DNA from: Bradyrhizobium diazoefficiens
GTDB taxonomy: Bacteria; Pseudomonadota; Alphaproteobacteria; Rhizobiales; Xanthobacteraceae
DNA length: 64,000 bases
Reading direction: 5' to 3'
Assembly (NCBI RefSeq): GCF_016616235.1
Contig: NZ_CP067100.1
Coordinates: 4,461,001 to 4,525,000, forward strand
A model generated the notes under the pieces. The model ran no database searches, was not told where the DNA came from, and saw only the letters and a program-made list of their open reading frames with translations. The stretch's first letter is position 1; each line of letters starts with the position of its first letter. The position numbers were made by a program, and so were the translations under genes. Shown here one piece after another: positions 15,894 to 24,255 of the stretch.

Positions 15894-16205
15894 TCAGATC
15901 ACCGCGCAGGCCGTCACCGGCCGCTTCAGATGCTTGACCGTGGTGGCGCCGTTCCTGGGAATCCTCAGCGTGATCCCGCCTCCCGAATAGCGCGCGCCCG
16001 AGACCGCCAGCCGCTTGGCGAGCGTGACCGGCTCGCCGTCGATCTGGAGGAAGGCGCGCTTGTCGTAGTCATAAAACCCCACGATGAATTCCGTACCATC
16101 GGCGCAGTGGTAGGTCCGGAACGTCTGCGCGTCGGCCGGCCGCGTGCCGGAAATTCCGCCCGCCAGCATGGTGATCGCCAAAACAATGGCCTTGTGCCGG
16201 TCCAT
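15894..16205 (-). CDS. Exported MliC-like protein (103 aa)
   Basis: A signal peptide (AIVLAITMLAGGISGTRPADA) is followed by FRTYHCADGTEFIVGFYDYD and AVSGARYSGGGITLRI, the C-terminal fold of membrane-bound inhibitors of c-type lysozyme. There is no lipobox Cys, so it is probably periplasmic. Typical MliC domains carry two Cys; one is at the domain start and one near the end (TACAVI). GGGGGCGATC precedes ATG 16205. It may protect against lysozyme, or only share the fold. Confidence 0.7.
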   Translation of the reverse strand: MDRHKAIVLAITMLAGGISGTRPADAQTFRTYHCADGTEFIVGFYDYDKRAFLQIDGEPVTLAKRLAVSGARYSGGGITLRIPRNGATTVKHLKRPVTACAVI

Positions 16206-16275
16206 GATCGCCCCCGTAATAGACTCAAAGGACGCCAGCCGCGCGTCCAGTGGAACCATAACCCAAGCCGAGCCC

Positions 16276-17034
16276 ATGCAAGACTCTTCCTCAAGCGGCT
16301 GCCCTGCCCGTCACCTCGCTTTGCAAGGCGCCAGCAACTTTCGCGATCTCGGCGGCTATCCGACCGTCGACGGCCGCACCACGCGCTGGCGGCACATCTT
16401 CCGGTCCAACCATCTCGGCCAGCTCACGGCTGCCGACGTCGAGATCGTGCGCGCGCTGGGCGTTAAAAGCGCATTCGACTTTCGGGGGCTGAACGAACGC
16501 GCCGCCGGCGTCTGCGTAATGGATGAGATCGCCGTGTATTCGCTGCCGATCGAGCCGACGGTCGTCGCCGCGCTGCGCGCCGAGCTCGATAGGGGCACGC
16601 TGACGGCGCCGGTCGCGCTCGAGATCATGCGCGACTCCTACCGCAACTATGTCCGCCACAACACGCACAGCTTCCGCATGCTGTTCGGCCATCTCCTCGA
16701 AGACCGTGCGCCGCTCGTGATCCACTGCACCGCCGGCAAGGACCGCACCGGCTTCGCCAGCGCGCTGATCCTGCATGCGCTCGGCGTGCCCGACGACATC
16801 ATTGCCGAGGACTATCTGCTGACCAACCAGCACTACAAACGCGACGCGACGGTCGCCATCGACTTGCCCGAGGACGTCCGCAACGCCATCGGCAGCGTCG
16901 AGGCGTCGTATCTTGCCGCGGCGTTCGACGCCATCGCCAAGGAATATGGCGACCTCGAAACCTATTTGCGCGACGGGCTCAGGCTGGGTCCGCCGGAGCG
17001 GGATGAGTTGAAGACACGTTACCTTCAGTCGTGA
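16276..17034 (+). CDS. Tyrosine/dual-specificity protein phosphatase (252 aa)
   Basis: The catalytic P-loop HCTAGKDRTG (C-x5-R) is present with the upstream ASNFRDLGGY motif, typical of the Y-phosphatase3/MptpB-like family in bacteria. These enzymes dephosphorylate protein Tyr or phosphoinositides, using the Cys as nucleophile. ATG 16276 gives the family-typical N-terminus; the frame is open further upstream inside the MliC-like gene. Its last 56 bases overlap the convergent SGNH hydrolase gene. Confidence 0.88.
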   Translation: MQDSSSSGCPARHLALQGASNFRDLGGYPTVDGRTTRWRHIFRSNHLGQLTAADVEIVRALGVKSAFDFRGLNERAAGVCVMDEIAVYSLPIEPTVVAALRAELDRGTLTAPVALEIMRDSYRNYVRHNTHSFRMLFGHLLEDRAPLVIHCTAGKDRTGFASALILHALGVPDDIIAEDYLLTNQHYKRDATVAIDLPEDVRNAIGSVEASYLAAAFDAIAKEYGDLETYLRDGLRLGPPERDELKTRYLQS

Positions 17035-17773
17035 TCCAGCAATCGCACCCCGTCGAGCTCGTCAACCCGATCGCCTTGATGATCGCCGCACGAAGGGCTC
17101 GCGACACCTGCATCGTGCTCCAGTCGCTCTGATGCAGTTTCGAGCCATCGTCCGGAGCGACCAACTGCTTGAGCGAGACGTTGTTGTGCTTGTGCCAGTG
17201 CTGCATCAGCGCCCAGCGCTGGAACAGGTTGACGCCCGCATCTTCGGCCGCGGCGCGGATCAACCGCACGATCTCTTCGGACAGCGCGCGGCGATCGTCC
17301 GTGAGCATTGCTGTCGTATATTGCGGATCGATCAGCAGGACGTCGAAGTTGTGGCCGCTCAGCCGATCCAGACCTTCCTCGATTGCGGCCATCACGTCGG
17401 CGACCTTGTAGTCTTCCTTGTGAAAGACCGCGTTCGTTCCGACCTGCCAGATGACCAGCGCGGGATTGTCCTGAAAGATATCCGTTTGGAAGCGAGCCAA
17501 CTCTTCTGGCGCCTCCTCGCCGCCCCGGCCGCGGTTGAACACGTCGATGCGGATGCTCTCATGAGTATCGTGATCCCTGAAATGCTTTCTCAAATAGAGT
17601 TCGAGCCGGGCGGGATAGGGAACGACATTATCGAGACCTGCGGTCGAGGACGATCCCATCGCTACGATCTGCACCGGGCCGCTTCCGCACAGCGCCTGGC
17701 GGAAATGTGCGAGCGGGTGTTCCAGGGTGACGATGCTTGCGGGAAATTCGACGGTCGGAAAATTATCTGCCAT
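16979..17773 (-). CDS. SGNH/GDSL-type hydrolase (264 aa)
   Basis: The block I strand VQIVAMGSSSTAG carries the nucleophile-type Ser, followed by FNRGRGGEE (block II Gly), VIWQVGTNAV (block III GTN Asn) and a late DWSTMQ region near the expected catalytic Asp-His. No signal peptide is visible, so it is cytoplasmic. Esterase or acyltransferase substrate unknown. It is convergent with the phosphatase and overlaps it by 56 bases. Confidence 0.75.
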   Translation of the reverse strand: MADNFPTVEFPASIVTLEHPLAHFRQALCGSGPVQIVAMGSSSTAGLDNVVPYPARLELYLRKHFRDHDTHESIRIDVFNRGRGGEEAPEELARFQTDIFQDNPALVIWQVGTNAVFHKEDYKVADVMAAIEEGLDRLSGHNFDVLLIDPQYTTAMLTDDRRALSEEIVRLIRAAAEDAGVNLFQRWALMQHWHKHNNVSLKQLVAPDDGSKLHQSDWSTMQVSRALRAAIIKAIGLTSSTGCDCWITTEGNVSSTHPAPADPA

Positions 17774-17893
17774 GCAGGGAAACCCTGAAACGATCTAAAG
17801 TTGCACCGATCATTCAGCCTTGAAGCCGCCGCCATTGCAAGTCCAATTCACCGCGCGCAATAGTCGGCGCGAAGCGAAACGACGGAGAGTCTC

Positions 17894-18574
17894 GTGCAGG
17901 GAAAAGTCATTGTCGTGACTGGCGCGCTCGGCGCACTCGGCAAGGTGGTCGCCGAGACCGCGCTGTCGCGCGGCGCGCGCATTGCCGGCATCGACCATGC
18001 GCCCTCACAAGCCCCCGCAACGCCTGAGCGCATCGAGATCGGTGGCGTCGATCTGTCCGATGCAGCGCAGGCGAAGGCTGCGATTGAAGCTGCTGCGAAA
18101 CATTTCGGCAAGCTGGACGCGCTGATCAACATCGCCGGCGGCTTCGCCTTCGAGACCGTCGGCGACGGCGACATCAAGACCTGGCAGCGCATGCACGCGC
18201 TCAACCTGCTGACCGCGCTCAACAGCTCGCACGCGGCGCTGCCGCATCTGGCCGCCTCGAAGGCTGGTCGCATCGTCAATATCGGCGCCATGGGCGCGCT
18301 TCAGGCCGGCTCCGGCATGGGTCCCTACGCGGCATCGAAAGCGGGCGTGCACCGCCTGACCGAAGCGCTGGCGAACGAATGGAAAGGCAAGGTCACCGTG
18401 AACGCGGTGCTGCCGTCGATCATCGACACCAAGGCGAACCGTGCCGACATGCCGAAGGCGGATTTTTCCAAATGGGTTACGCCGCTGGAACTCGCCGAAG
18501 TCATCCTGTTCCTCGCCAGCGATGCCGCGAGTGGCATCTCCGGCGCGCTGATCCCGGTGGCTGGGCGGGTGTAA
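17894..18574 (+). CDS. Short-chain dehydrogenase/reductase (226 aa)
   Basis: A Rossmann N-terminus with TGALGALG (T-G-x3-G-x-G type), the NIAGG segment in place of the usual NNAG, a catalytic Ser in GAMGAL region, and YAASK containing the catalytic Tyr and Lys. The protein ends GISGALIPVAGRV as in classical SDRs of about 230-250 aa. It would oxidise or reduce an alcohol/ketone with NAD(P). GTG 17894 starts VQGKVIVVTG. Substrate unknown. Confidence 0.85.
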   Translation: MQGKVIVVTGALGALGKVVAETALSRGARIAGIDHAPSQAPATPERIEIGGVDLSDAAQAKAAIEAAAKHFGKLDALINIAGGFAFETVGDGDIKTWQRMHALNLLTALNSSHAALPHLAASKAGRIVNIGAMGALQAGSGMGPYAASKAGVHRLTEALANEWKGKVTVNAVLPSIIDTKANRADMPKADFSKWVTPLELAEVILFLASDAASGISGALIPVAGRV

Positions 18575-18671
18575 TTGCAGTCGGATCGCAGTGCTGCGCG
18601 CCGGCTTGGATTCAATCCGAGCCGGGAAGGCTCTACACTGCCCCGCACCTGATTCTCCGATCGGACCTGCC

Positions 18672-19358
18672 GTGGAAACTACGCTTTACCTTCCCGTCAA
18701 ACGCTTCCTCGAAGAGCTCGGCTTCACCGTCAAGGGTGAGATCGGCGGCTGCGATCTCGTCGGCCTCAGCGCCGGCGATCCGCCGGTCGTCGTGATCGGC
18801 GAACTCAAGCTCGCGTTCAATCTCGAGCTGATCCTGCAGGCGGTCGATCGCGCATCGGCAGCCGATGAGGTCTGGATCGCCGCCAAGATGTCGATCCGCG
18901 GCAAGGGGCGCGAGAGCGATGCACGCTATCGCAATCTCTGCCGCCGGCTCGGCTTCGGCATGCTCGGGATCACCGAGCGCGGCCAGGTCGAGGTGCTGGT
19001 CAAGCCGCCGACCGCAGCACCGCGCCGCGAGCCGAAGGTGCGCTCTCGCCTCGTTGCCGAACATCAGCGCCGCCAGGGCGATCCGGTGCTCGGCGGCAGC
19101 ACGCGTGCGCCGATCATGACAGCCTATCGGCAGCAGGCGCTGGCCTGCGCCTCGGCGCTCGCCGACGGTCCGCGGCGCGTGCGCGAATTACGCGAACGCT
19201 GTCCCGATGCCGGCAAGATCTTGCTTAACAATGTGTACGGCTGGTTCGCGCGTGCCGACCGGGGAATCTACGGGCTAACCGAGGCCGGGCGCGCGGCCCT
19301 GAAACGCTGGCCGCAGCAATGGGTTGAGGTCGACTCCGGCGTCACGTCACCGCCGTGA
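18672..19358 (+). CDS. DUF2161 family PD-(D/E)XK-like protein (228 aa)
   Basis: The start VETTLYLPVKRFLEELGF, followed by GGCDLVGL and VVVIGELKLAF, gives a D...E-x-K arrangement typical of the PD-(D/E)XK nuclease fold; DUF2161 is the matching family. A C-terminal winged-helix-like part (GKILLNNVYGWFARADRGIY, LTEAG) is visible. GTG 18672 is chosen because the family begins at that point; the frame is open to 18591. Nuclease or repair activity is inferred from fold only. Confidence 0.75.
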   Translation: METTLYLPVKRFLEELGFTVKGEIGGCDLVGLSAGDPPVVVIGELKLAFNLELILQAVDRASAADEVWIAAKMSIRGKGRESDARYRNLCRRLGFGMLGITERGQVEVLVKPPTAAPRREPKVRSRLVAEHQRRQGDPVLGGSTRAPIMTAYRQQALACASALADGPRRVRELRERCPDAGKILLNNVYGWFARADRGIYGLTEAGRAALKRWPQQWVEVDSGVTSPP

Positions 19359-19453
19359 CACCCGACCGGCGCATAGCTGTGATGTCACACCGATTCCATA
19401 TTGCAATGCAACATCCGCGGCACTAGGTATCCCGGCATCAAGATGAGGCCGTT

Positions 19454-19759
19454 ATGAGCGCAGACTGGAATACCAAATATGGCACGCGGCGCGTGCGCCA
19501 CGATCCGCCCACTCTGGACGAGGCGATCTTCGCCGCCGTCGGCATCACCGACGACCAGGAGCAGCAGGCCGAGATCGCCGCAGCGCTGATGGGCATGCCG
19601 CTCGACGTGGTCCAGGCCGAGGTGAAGAAGCAGGCCCGCACCAACAGCCGCATCACCGCGACGCGTGTGATCGCCGGCGAACAGGGCGCACAGCGCTCGG
19701 TGGTGGTCGAACGCCGTGTCGTTCGCCGATTCGGCAACGACAAGCGCACCGGCACCTGA
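19454..19759 (+). CDS. Conserved hypothetical protein (101 aa)
   Basis: MSADWNTKYGTRRVRHDPPT, then LDEAIFAAVGITDDQEQQAE and a helix GMPLDVVQAEVKKQ, ending in a basic VERRVVRRFGNDKR tail. No signal peptide, membrane span or known motif. Similar proteins occur across Bradyrhizobium (recalled). A strong terminator follows at once. A TGTGAT-GTCACA palindrome (19378-19389) lies 65 bases upstream and may be a regulatory site. Confidence 0.75.
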   Translation: MSADWNTKYGTRRVRHDPPTLDEAIFAAVGITDDQEQQAEIAAALMGMPLDVVQAEVKKQARTNSRITATRVIAGEQGAQRSVVVERRVVRRFGNDKRTGT

Positions 19760-19786
19760 ACGCTCATTTCACGACCCAGAATACGA

Positions 19787-19817
19787 AAGCGGACCGGTTT
19801 TGCCGGTCCGCTTTTTG
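19787..19817 (+). terminator. Rho-independent terminator
   Basis: AAAGCGGACCGG-TTTTG-CCGGTCCGCTTT is a near-perfect 12-bp stem followed by a T run. It ends the gene at 19454-19759 and, being symmetrical, probably also the convergent GNAT gene. Confidence 0.9.
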
Positions 19818-19837
19818 ATTCCAGTCCGCTTTCCGGT

Positions 19838-20449
19838 TCAGGCGGCGCGATTGCCGTACATGCTGGAGATGATCTTCCAGCAGGCCGAATTGAAGCTGAT
19901 CAGCGCGCGCCCCGCCTTGAACGGCGCGGCCGCGAGGTCGGCAAGTTCGGCTTCGGTCGTCTTGGTCAGATCGATCGTCCCGGTCGATTCGCCATGGTGG
20001 AATTCCAGATGCGCGCCGAACTTCCTGGCGAGCGCTCGCATCGCGTGATTCTCGGCGCCGGTGGTGATGCGCAGGCGCCTAAAACCCTTCCAGCGCGCTT
20101 CGGCGATCAGGCGGCTGAACAGAGTGGTGCCGACGTTCTGCCGGCGCACGGATGCTTCCACGCTGAAGGCGACCTCAGGCAGCGAATCGCCTTCCGGCGG
20201 ATGCAGTTCGGCCGCGCCGCGGACCACGCCGTCGACGATATAGGCAACAATCACGGTGCCATCCTCGGCGCAGCGGGCCGCGTAACGCTCGATGAAGCTG
20301 TCGTCGAGAAAGCCGTTGAAGCGGTCGTGCCGGCTTGCGGCATCCAGCCTGAGCAAGTGATCGCGCAGAAGCGGCAATTCTTCCTGCTGGCTCAGGGTCC
20401 GCACATAGCCGGGAACGGTCGCGATGCGGGTGGTGTCTTCAAGTATCAC
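19838..20449 (-). CDS. GNAT family N-acetyltransferase (203 aa)
   Basis: The acetyl-CoA pyrophosphate loop is visible as SVEASVRRQNVGTTLFSRLI (R-x2-x-V/G-x-G/T pattern), followed by ARWKGFRRLRITTGAENHAM and the LARKFGAHLEF strand of the GNAT fold. The N-terminal DAASRHDRFNGFLDD segment is shared with a subgroup of GNATs fused to, or paralogous with, protein acetyltransferase domains. Substrate unknown. Monocistronic, minus strand. Confidence 0.8.
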   Translation of the reverse strand: MILEDTTRIATVPGYVRTLSQQEELPLLRDHLLRLDAASRHDRFNGFLDDSFIERYAARCAEDGTVIVAYIVDGVVRGAAELHPPEGDSLPEVAFSVEASVRRQNVGTTLFSRLIAEARWKGFRRLRITTGAENHAMRALARKFGAHLEFHHGESTGTIDLTKTTEAELADLAAAPFKAGRALISFNSACWKIISSMYGNRAA

Positions 20450-20600
20450 ATCAAACTCCTCTTGGTGTCCCTCGAGGAGGCGTTCCGAATCCCTAGGCCT
20501 CCAATATTGTGCGACGCAGCAAATCTTTCAAGAGGGAACCCGCTCAAGTTTTGGGCATCAGAGCGACGAATTAGTTAACAAAATCAAGCATCCCGCAGTT

Positions 20601-20999
20601 TCACAGGACCAGTTGGGTCTGGGTCACCACGGCGACCAGCTTGCCGTCCTCGGTCTCCAATCGGGTGGTCCAGACCTGGGTTCGCCGGCCCCGGTGCACT
20701 GGGGTGGCGGTGGCGATGATCGTGGTTCCCTCCTTGGCGCCGCCGATGAAGTTGGTCTTGCTCTCGAGCGTGGTCGTGCCCTTGGCGTCCTCGGGCAGGT
20801 TGATCACGGTCGCCGCCGCGCCAACGGAATCGGCCAGCGCCATCACGGCACCGCCGTGAACGGTGTGATGAAGCGTGCAGAGATCGGGCCTGACCGTCAT
20901 CCGTGCCACCACGCGATCCTTCTCGGCCTCGACGAACTCGACGCCCTTGAGCTCGGCAAAGGGCATCTTCATCGCTTTAAGTTTCTCGAGCGGCGTCAT
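20601..20999 (-). CDS. PaaI-type hotdog thioesterase (132 aa)
   Basis: Contains HHTVHGGAVMALADSVGAAA, the HGG-x-x-x-x-x-D/E catalytic helix of PaaI-like thioesterases, then ESKTNFIGGAKEGTTI and a final strand pair. It would hydrolyse acyl- or aryl-CoA esters in the cytoplasm. ATG 20999 has GGAGGAG five bases upstream, which settles the start. It lies 95 bases after kynU on the same strand, so it could remove aryl-CoA formed downstream of anthranilate; that link is inference. Confidence 0.85.
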   Translation of the reverse strand: MTPLEKLKAMKMPFAELKGVEFVEAEKDRVVARMTVRPDLCTLHHTVHGGAVMALADSVGAAATVINLPEDAKGTTTLESKTNFIGGAKEGTTIIATATPVHRGRRTQVWTTRLETEDGKLVAVVTQTQLVL

Positions 21000-21094
21000 C
21001 GGATCTCCTCCCAATTCGTTGTGTTCTCAAGGTGAATGGCCCCTTGCGGCAAAGCAATGACGTCGGAGGTAATGGCCGGGCTGACTTTGCCCCC

Positions 21095-22303
21095 TCACGT
21101 CACCGCCTTCACCACCTGGTACTCGGGCCGGCGCCACACCTCACCTGCGATCACCTCCTCGATGAGCTCGGCGGCGCGGATGATCTCATCCTTCCCGATA
21201 TACAGGGGCGTGATCCCGAACCTCATGATATCGGGCGCGCGGAAATCGCCGATGACGCCGCGGGCGATCAGGGCCTGGATCGCGGCGTAGCCGCCCTCGA
21301 AGGCGAAGGAGACTTGCGAGCCTCGGTGCTCGTGCGCGCGCGGGGTGACAAGCTTCAAGGACGGACAGCGGCGCTCGACCTCGGCGATCAGGAGATCGCC
21401 GAGCGCCAGCGAGCGCGTGTGGACCTCGGCGATATCGACCCGATCCCAGATGTCGAGCGAGGCCTCCAGCGCCGCCATCGCCAGCACCGGCGGCGTGCCG
21501 ATGCGCATGCGCTCGACGCCGCCGGCGGTCGCATAGCCAAGCTCGAATGCGAAGGGTTTGGCGTGCCCCATCCAACCCGACAGCGCGGCGCGCGCGTGAT
21601 CGGCATGGCGCGGCGCGGCGTAGAGAAAGGCGGGCGCGCCGGGACCGGCATTGATGTATTTGTAGGTGCACCCCGCCGCAAAGTCGGCGCCGCAGCCGGC
21701 GAGATCGACCGGCAGCGCGCCGGCCGAATGCGCGAGATCCCAGACCGTGACGATCCCCAGCGCATGCGCCTTTGCGGTGAGCCCCGCCATGTCGTGACGG
21801 CGCCCGGTGCGGTAGTCGACCTCGGTGATGTACAGGACGGCAATCTCCTGCGACAACGCGGCCTCGATCTCTTCCGGTGCCACCAGGCGCAATTTTTGAC
21901 CACGCCCGAGCGTCGCGATCAGGCCCTCGGCCATGTAGAGATCGGTTGGAAAATTGCCGGTGTCTGACAGCACGACCTTGCGCGATGCATTCATCTCGAG
22001 CGCGGCCGCGAGCGCCTGATAGACCTTGAGCGACAGCGTGTCGCCGACCATCACCGAGCCGGCCTCGGCGCCGATCAGCCGCGCGATACGGTCGCCGACA
22101 TGGCGCGGCTGGGCATACCAGCCCGCACTGTTCCAGGCGCGGATCAGCTCATTGCCCCACTCGTCGGTGATGACGCGATTGACCCGCGCGGCAGCGCCAA
22201 GCGGCAACGCGCCGAGCGAGTTGCCGTCGAGATAGATCACGCCGTCAGGCAGATGAAACAGCGATTTGGTGTCGTCATAGACGCGCAACTTCGTCATGGT
22301 CAT
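21095..22303 (-). CDS. kynU: Kynureninase
   Basis: A PLP fold-type I enzyme (402 aa) that cleaves L-kynurenine to anthranilate and alanine. Visible landmarks are IYLDGNSLGALP near the N-terminus, WDLAHSAGALPVDL with the PLP-binding Asp, and the Schiff-base Lys in GCTYKYINAGPGAP. Length matches bacterial KynU (about 400-415 aa). Its ATG follows the kynA stop by two bases, so the two are translated together. The neighbours supply the two previous steps, giving a full tryptophan to anthranilate route. Confidence 0.96.
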   Translation of the reverse strand: MTMTKLRVYDDTKSLFHLPDGVIYLDGNSLGALPLGAAARVNRVITDEWGNELIRAWNSAGWYAQPRHVGDRIARLIGAEAGSVMVGDTLSLKVYQALAAALEMNASRKVVLSDTGNFPTDLYMAEGLIATLGRGQKLRLVAPEEIEAALSQEIAVLYITEVDYRTGRRHDMAGLTAKAHALGIVTVWDLAHSAGALPVDLAGCGADFAAGCTYKYINAGPGAPAFLYAAPRHADHARAALSGWMGHAKPFAFELGYATAGGVERMRIGTPPVLAMAALEASLDIWDRVDIAEVHTRSLALGDLLIAEVERRCPSLKLVTPRAHEHRGSQVSFAFEGGYAAIQALIARGVIGDFRAPDIMRFGITPLYIGKDEIIRAAELIEEVIAGEVWRRPEYQVVKAVT

Positions 22304-22305
22304 CT

Positions 22306-23145
22306 CTAGAGAATGGTACGGACACGCCAGAGCTCGGGAAACAGCTCGACCTCCAGCATGCGCTTGAGATAGCTGACGCCGCCGGTGCCGCCGGTGCCGC
22401 GCTTGAAGCCGATGACGCGCTCGACCGTCGTCACATGGTTGAAGCGCCAGCGCCGAAAATAGTCCTCGAAATCGACCAGCTTTTCGGCGAGCTCGTAGAG
22501 CATCCAGTGCGTCTCCGGCGCCTCGTAGACGATACGCCAGGCCTGCAGCACGCCTTCGTTGAGACTGTGGGTCTCGCGGACGTCGCGGGCGAGCACCGCG
22601 GCCGGCATCTTGAGCCCGTGGCGGTCGGCAAGCCGCAGCACCTCGTCATAGAGGCTCGGCGTCGCGAGCTCGGCTTCGAGCAGCTCTGTGGTCGCCGCAT
22701 CGTGCGCGTGCGGCTTGAGCATGGCGTGGTTGCGGTTGCCGAGCAAAAATTCGATCAGCCGGTACTGGCGCGACTGGAAGCCGGAGGACTGGCCGAGCTG
22801 CGAGCGGAAGCGGGTGTACTCGCTCGGCGTCATCGTGCGCAGCACGTCCCAGGCGTTGTTGAGCTGCTCGAAGATGCGCGACATCCGCGCCAGCATCTTC
22901 ATCGCGGGCTGCACCTCGTCTTGGGCGATAGCGCGGCGCGCGGCGCTGAGCTCGTGGATGGCAAGGCGCATCCACAGCTCCGTGGTCTGATGCTGGATGA
23001 TGAACAGCATCTCGTCATGCGCCTCCGACAGCGGATGCTGTGCGCCGAGGATCTTGTCCAGCGCCAGATAGTCACCGTAGGACATGCGCCGGGTGAAATC
23101 GGTCTCCGCGCCTTCGCTCGTGGGATCGTAGTCGCTGGACGTCAT
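22306..23145 (-). CDS. kynA: Tryptophan 2,3-dioxygenase
   Basis: A heme enzyme (279 aa) oxidising L-tryptophan to N-formylkynurenine. It shows [13 protein letters not shown], the active-site helix [27 protein letters not shown] and the C-terminal [12 protein letters not shown] loop that closes on substrate. ATG 23145 is preceded by GGGAGGG and gives the standard length. The frame extends far upstream but into the hydrolase gene. It sits between the formamidase-like hydrolase and kynU, and no KynB-type cyclase gene is nearby. Confidence 0.97.
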   Translation of the reverse strand: MTSSDYDPTSEGAETDFTRRMSYGDYLALDKILGAQHPLSEAHDEMLFIIQHQTTELWMRLAIHELSAARRAIAQDEVQPAMKMLARMSRIFEQLNNAWDVLRTMTPSEYTRFRSQLGQSSGFQSRQYRLIEFLLGNRNHAMLKPHAHDAATTELLEAELATPSLYDEVLRLADRHGLKMPAAVLARDVRETHSLNEGVLQAWRIVYEAPETHWMLYELAEKLVDFEDYFRRWRFNHVTTVERVIGFKRGTGGTGGVSYLKRMLEVELFPELWRVRTIL

Positions 23146-23180
23146 GACAGTCCCTCCCGATCGATCATCCCTGCCCTTGC

Positions 23181-23993
23181 TCAATCGAGGCCGACCAGGC
23201 GTGCGGTGATCGGCGACGATGGATCCTTCAATCCGTCGATCACGCTGAAATGGTTGAGCCCGGGATCGACGACGAGGCGGGTCGGCACGTCGAACCCGGT
23301 CCAGATGTTGGCGATCAGGTCGGATTGGCGGATGAATTCCGGCCGCTCGCTGCCGCCGACCCAGGCGGTGAGCGGCGAATGTCCGCGCGGCAGATGCAGC
23401 GCGGCGCTTTCGAGGCTCGCCTCCTCCATGGTCATGCGGAGCGTGTCGTTCATCTTCGTCTTCAGCAGCGGACGCAGATCGTGCAGCCCGCTGATCGAGA
23501 GCGTGCCGGCGATACGGTTGTAGATGGCGCCATCCAGCCGGCTGTCGTCGCACAACATGCGCGTCACGAGATGGCCGCCCGCGGAGTGACCGGCGAGCCG
23601 GATCGGCCCTGCGACGAGCGCGGCCGCTTTGCCAATCGCGGCGGTGATTTCGGCGGTGATGTCGGAGATGCGCGCCGCCGGCGTCAGCGTGTAGCTCGGC
23701 AGCGCCACCGTCCAGCCGTGATGGCGCGCGCCTTCGGCCAGATCGGTCCAGGTCGATTTGTCGAAGCGCATCCAGTAGCCGCCATGGACGAACACGACGA
23801 GCCCCTTGCTGTCACTGTCGGGCCGGATCAGGTCGAGGCGTTGGCGCTCGCCGGACCCGTAGGCGATGTCAGCGTGAAAATCCTTGAGGCCAGCCCGGTA
23901 GGCCGCAGCCCGCTCGGCCCATTGCGCCGGCAGCTTGTCCGAGCCCGGGACATGGGCTGAATTGGCATAAGCATCATCCCAATCGCGCATCAT
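23181..23993 (-). CDS. Alpha/beta hydrolase, probable esterase-type kynurenine formamidase (270 aa)
   Basis: The HGGYW oxyanion motif ([14 protein letters not shown]), nucleophile elbow GHSAGGH and a late GLNHFSV with the catalytic His are visible. HGGYW is shared with eukaryotic arylformamidases (AFMID type), unlike the metal-dependent bacterial KynB. Being first gene before kynA and kynU, it most likely hydrolyses N-formylkynurenine to kynurenine. Start MMRDWDDAY (23993) has GGGAGC upstream. A general carbohydrate or drug esterase is the alternative. Confidence 0.8.
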   Translation of the reverse strand: MMRDWDDAYANSAHVPGSDKLPAQWAERAAAYRAGLKDFHADIAYGSGERQRLDLIRPDSDSKGLVVFVHGGYWMRFDKSTWTDLAEGARHHGWTVALPSYTLTPAARISDITAEITAAIGKAAALVAGPIRLAGHSAGGHLVTRMLCDDSRLDGAIYNRIAGTLSISGLHDLRPLLKTKMNDTLRMTMEEASLESAALHLPRGHSPLTAWVGGSERPEFIRQSDLIANIWTGFDVPTRLVVDPGLNHFSVIDGLKDPSSPITARLVGLD

Positions 23994-24107
23994 TGCTCCC
24001 AGGGCCCCGGTCTTCGGGCGCCAGTCTGCCACTGGTGCGCCCGACCTCCTAGTGTTTCTTTTAAGCTTAAAGCATCTGGATGCGGCAGGTGGCTGCGGGG
24101 TTCTCCG

Positions 24108-24241
24108 TAACACCTCTCCCGTTTGCGGGGGAGGTCGGCGCGAAGCGCCGGGTGGGGGCTCTCTCCACAGTTGGGGGGTCTTTCCAGCGGAGACACCCTC
24201 TCCCCGACCCTCTCCCGCAACCGGGAGAGGGAGCGCATCGC
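24108..24241. repeat. Dispersed GC-rich repeat with CTCTCCC/GGGAGAG palindromes
   Basis: Contains CACCTCTCCCGTTTGCGGGG with its near-mirror and CCCTCTCCCGCAACCGGGAG, a hairpin-rich sequence of the kind widespread in Bradyrhizobium intergenic DNA. A shorter relative is at 35390-35420. It fills the gap between the formamidase-like gene and the M20 deacylase gene. Confidence 0.6.
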
Positions 24242-24255
24242 CGATGCCGTTCGAG

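Noticed and set aside
19378..19389. TGTGAT-GTCACA palindrome resembling a CRP/FNR-type site
   Set aside because: Short spacing for a CRP/FNR dyad and no supporting promoter; only mentioned with the downstream gene.
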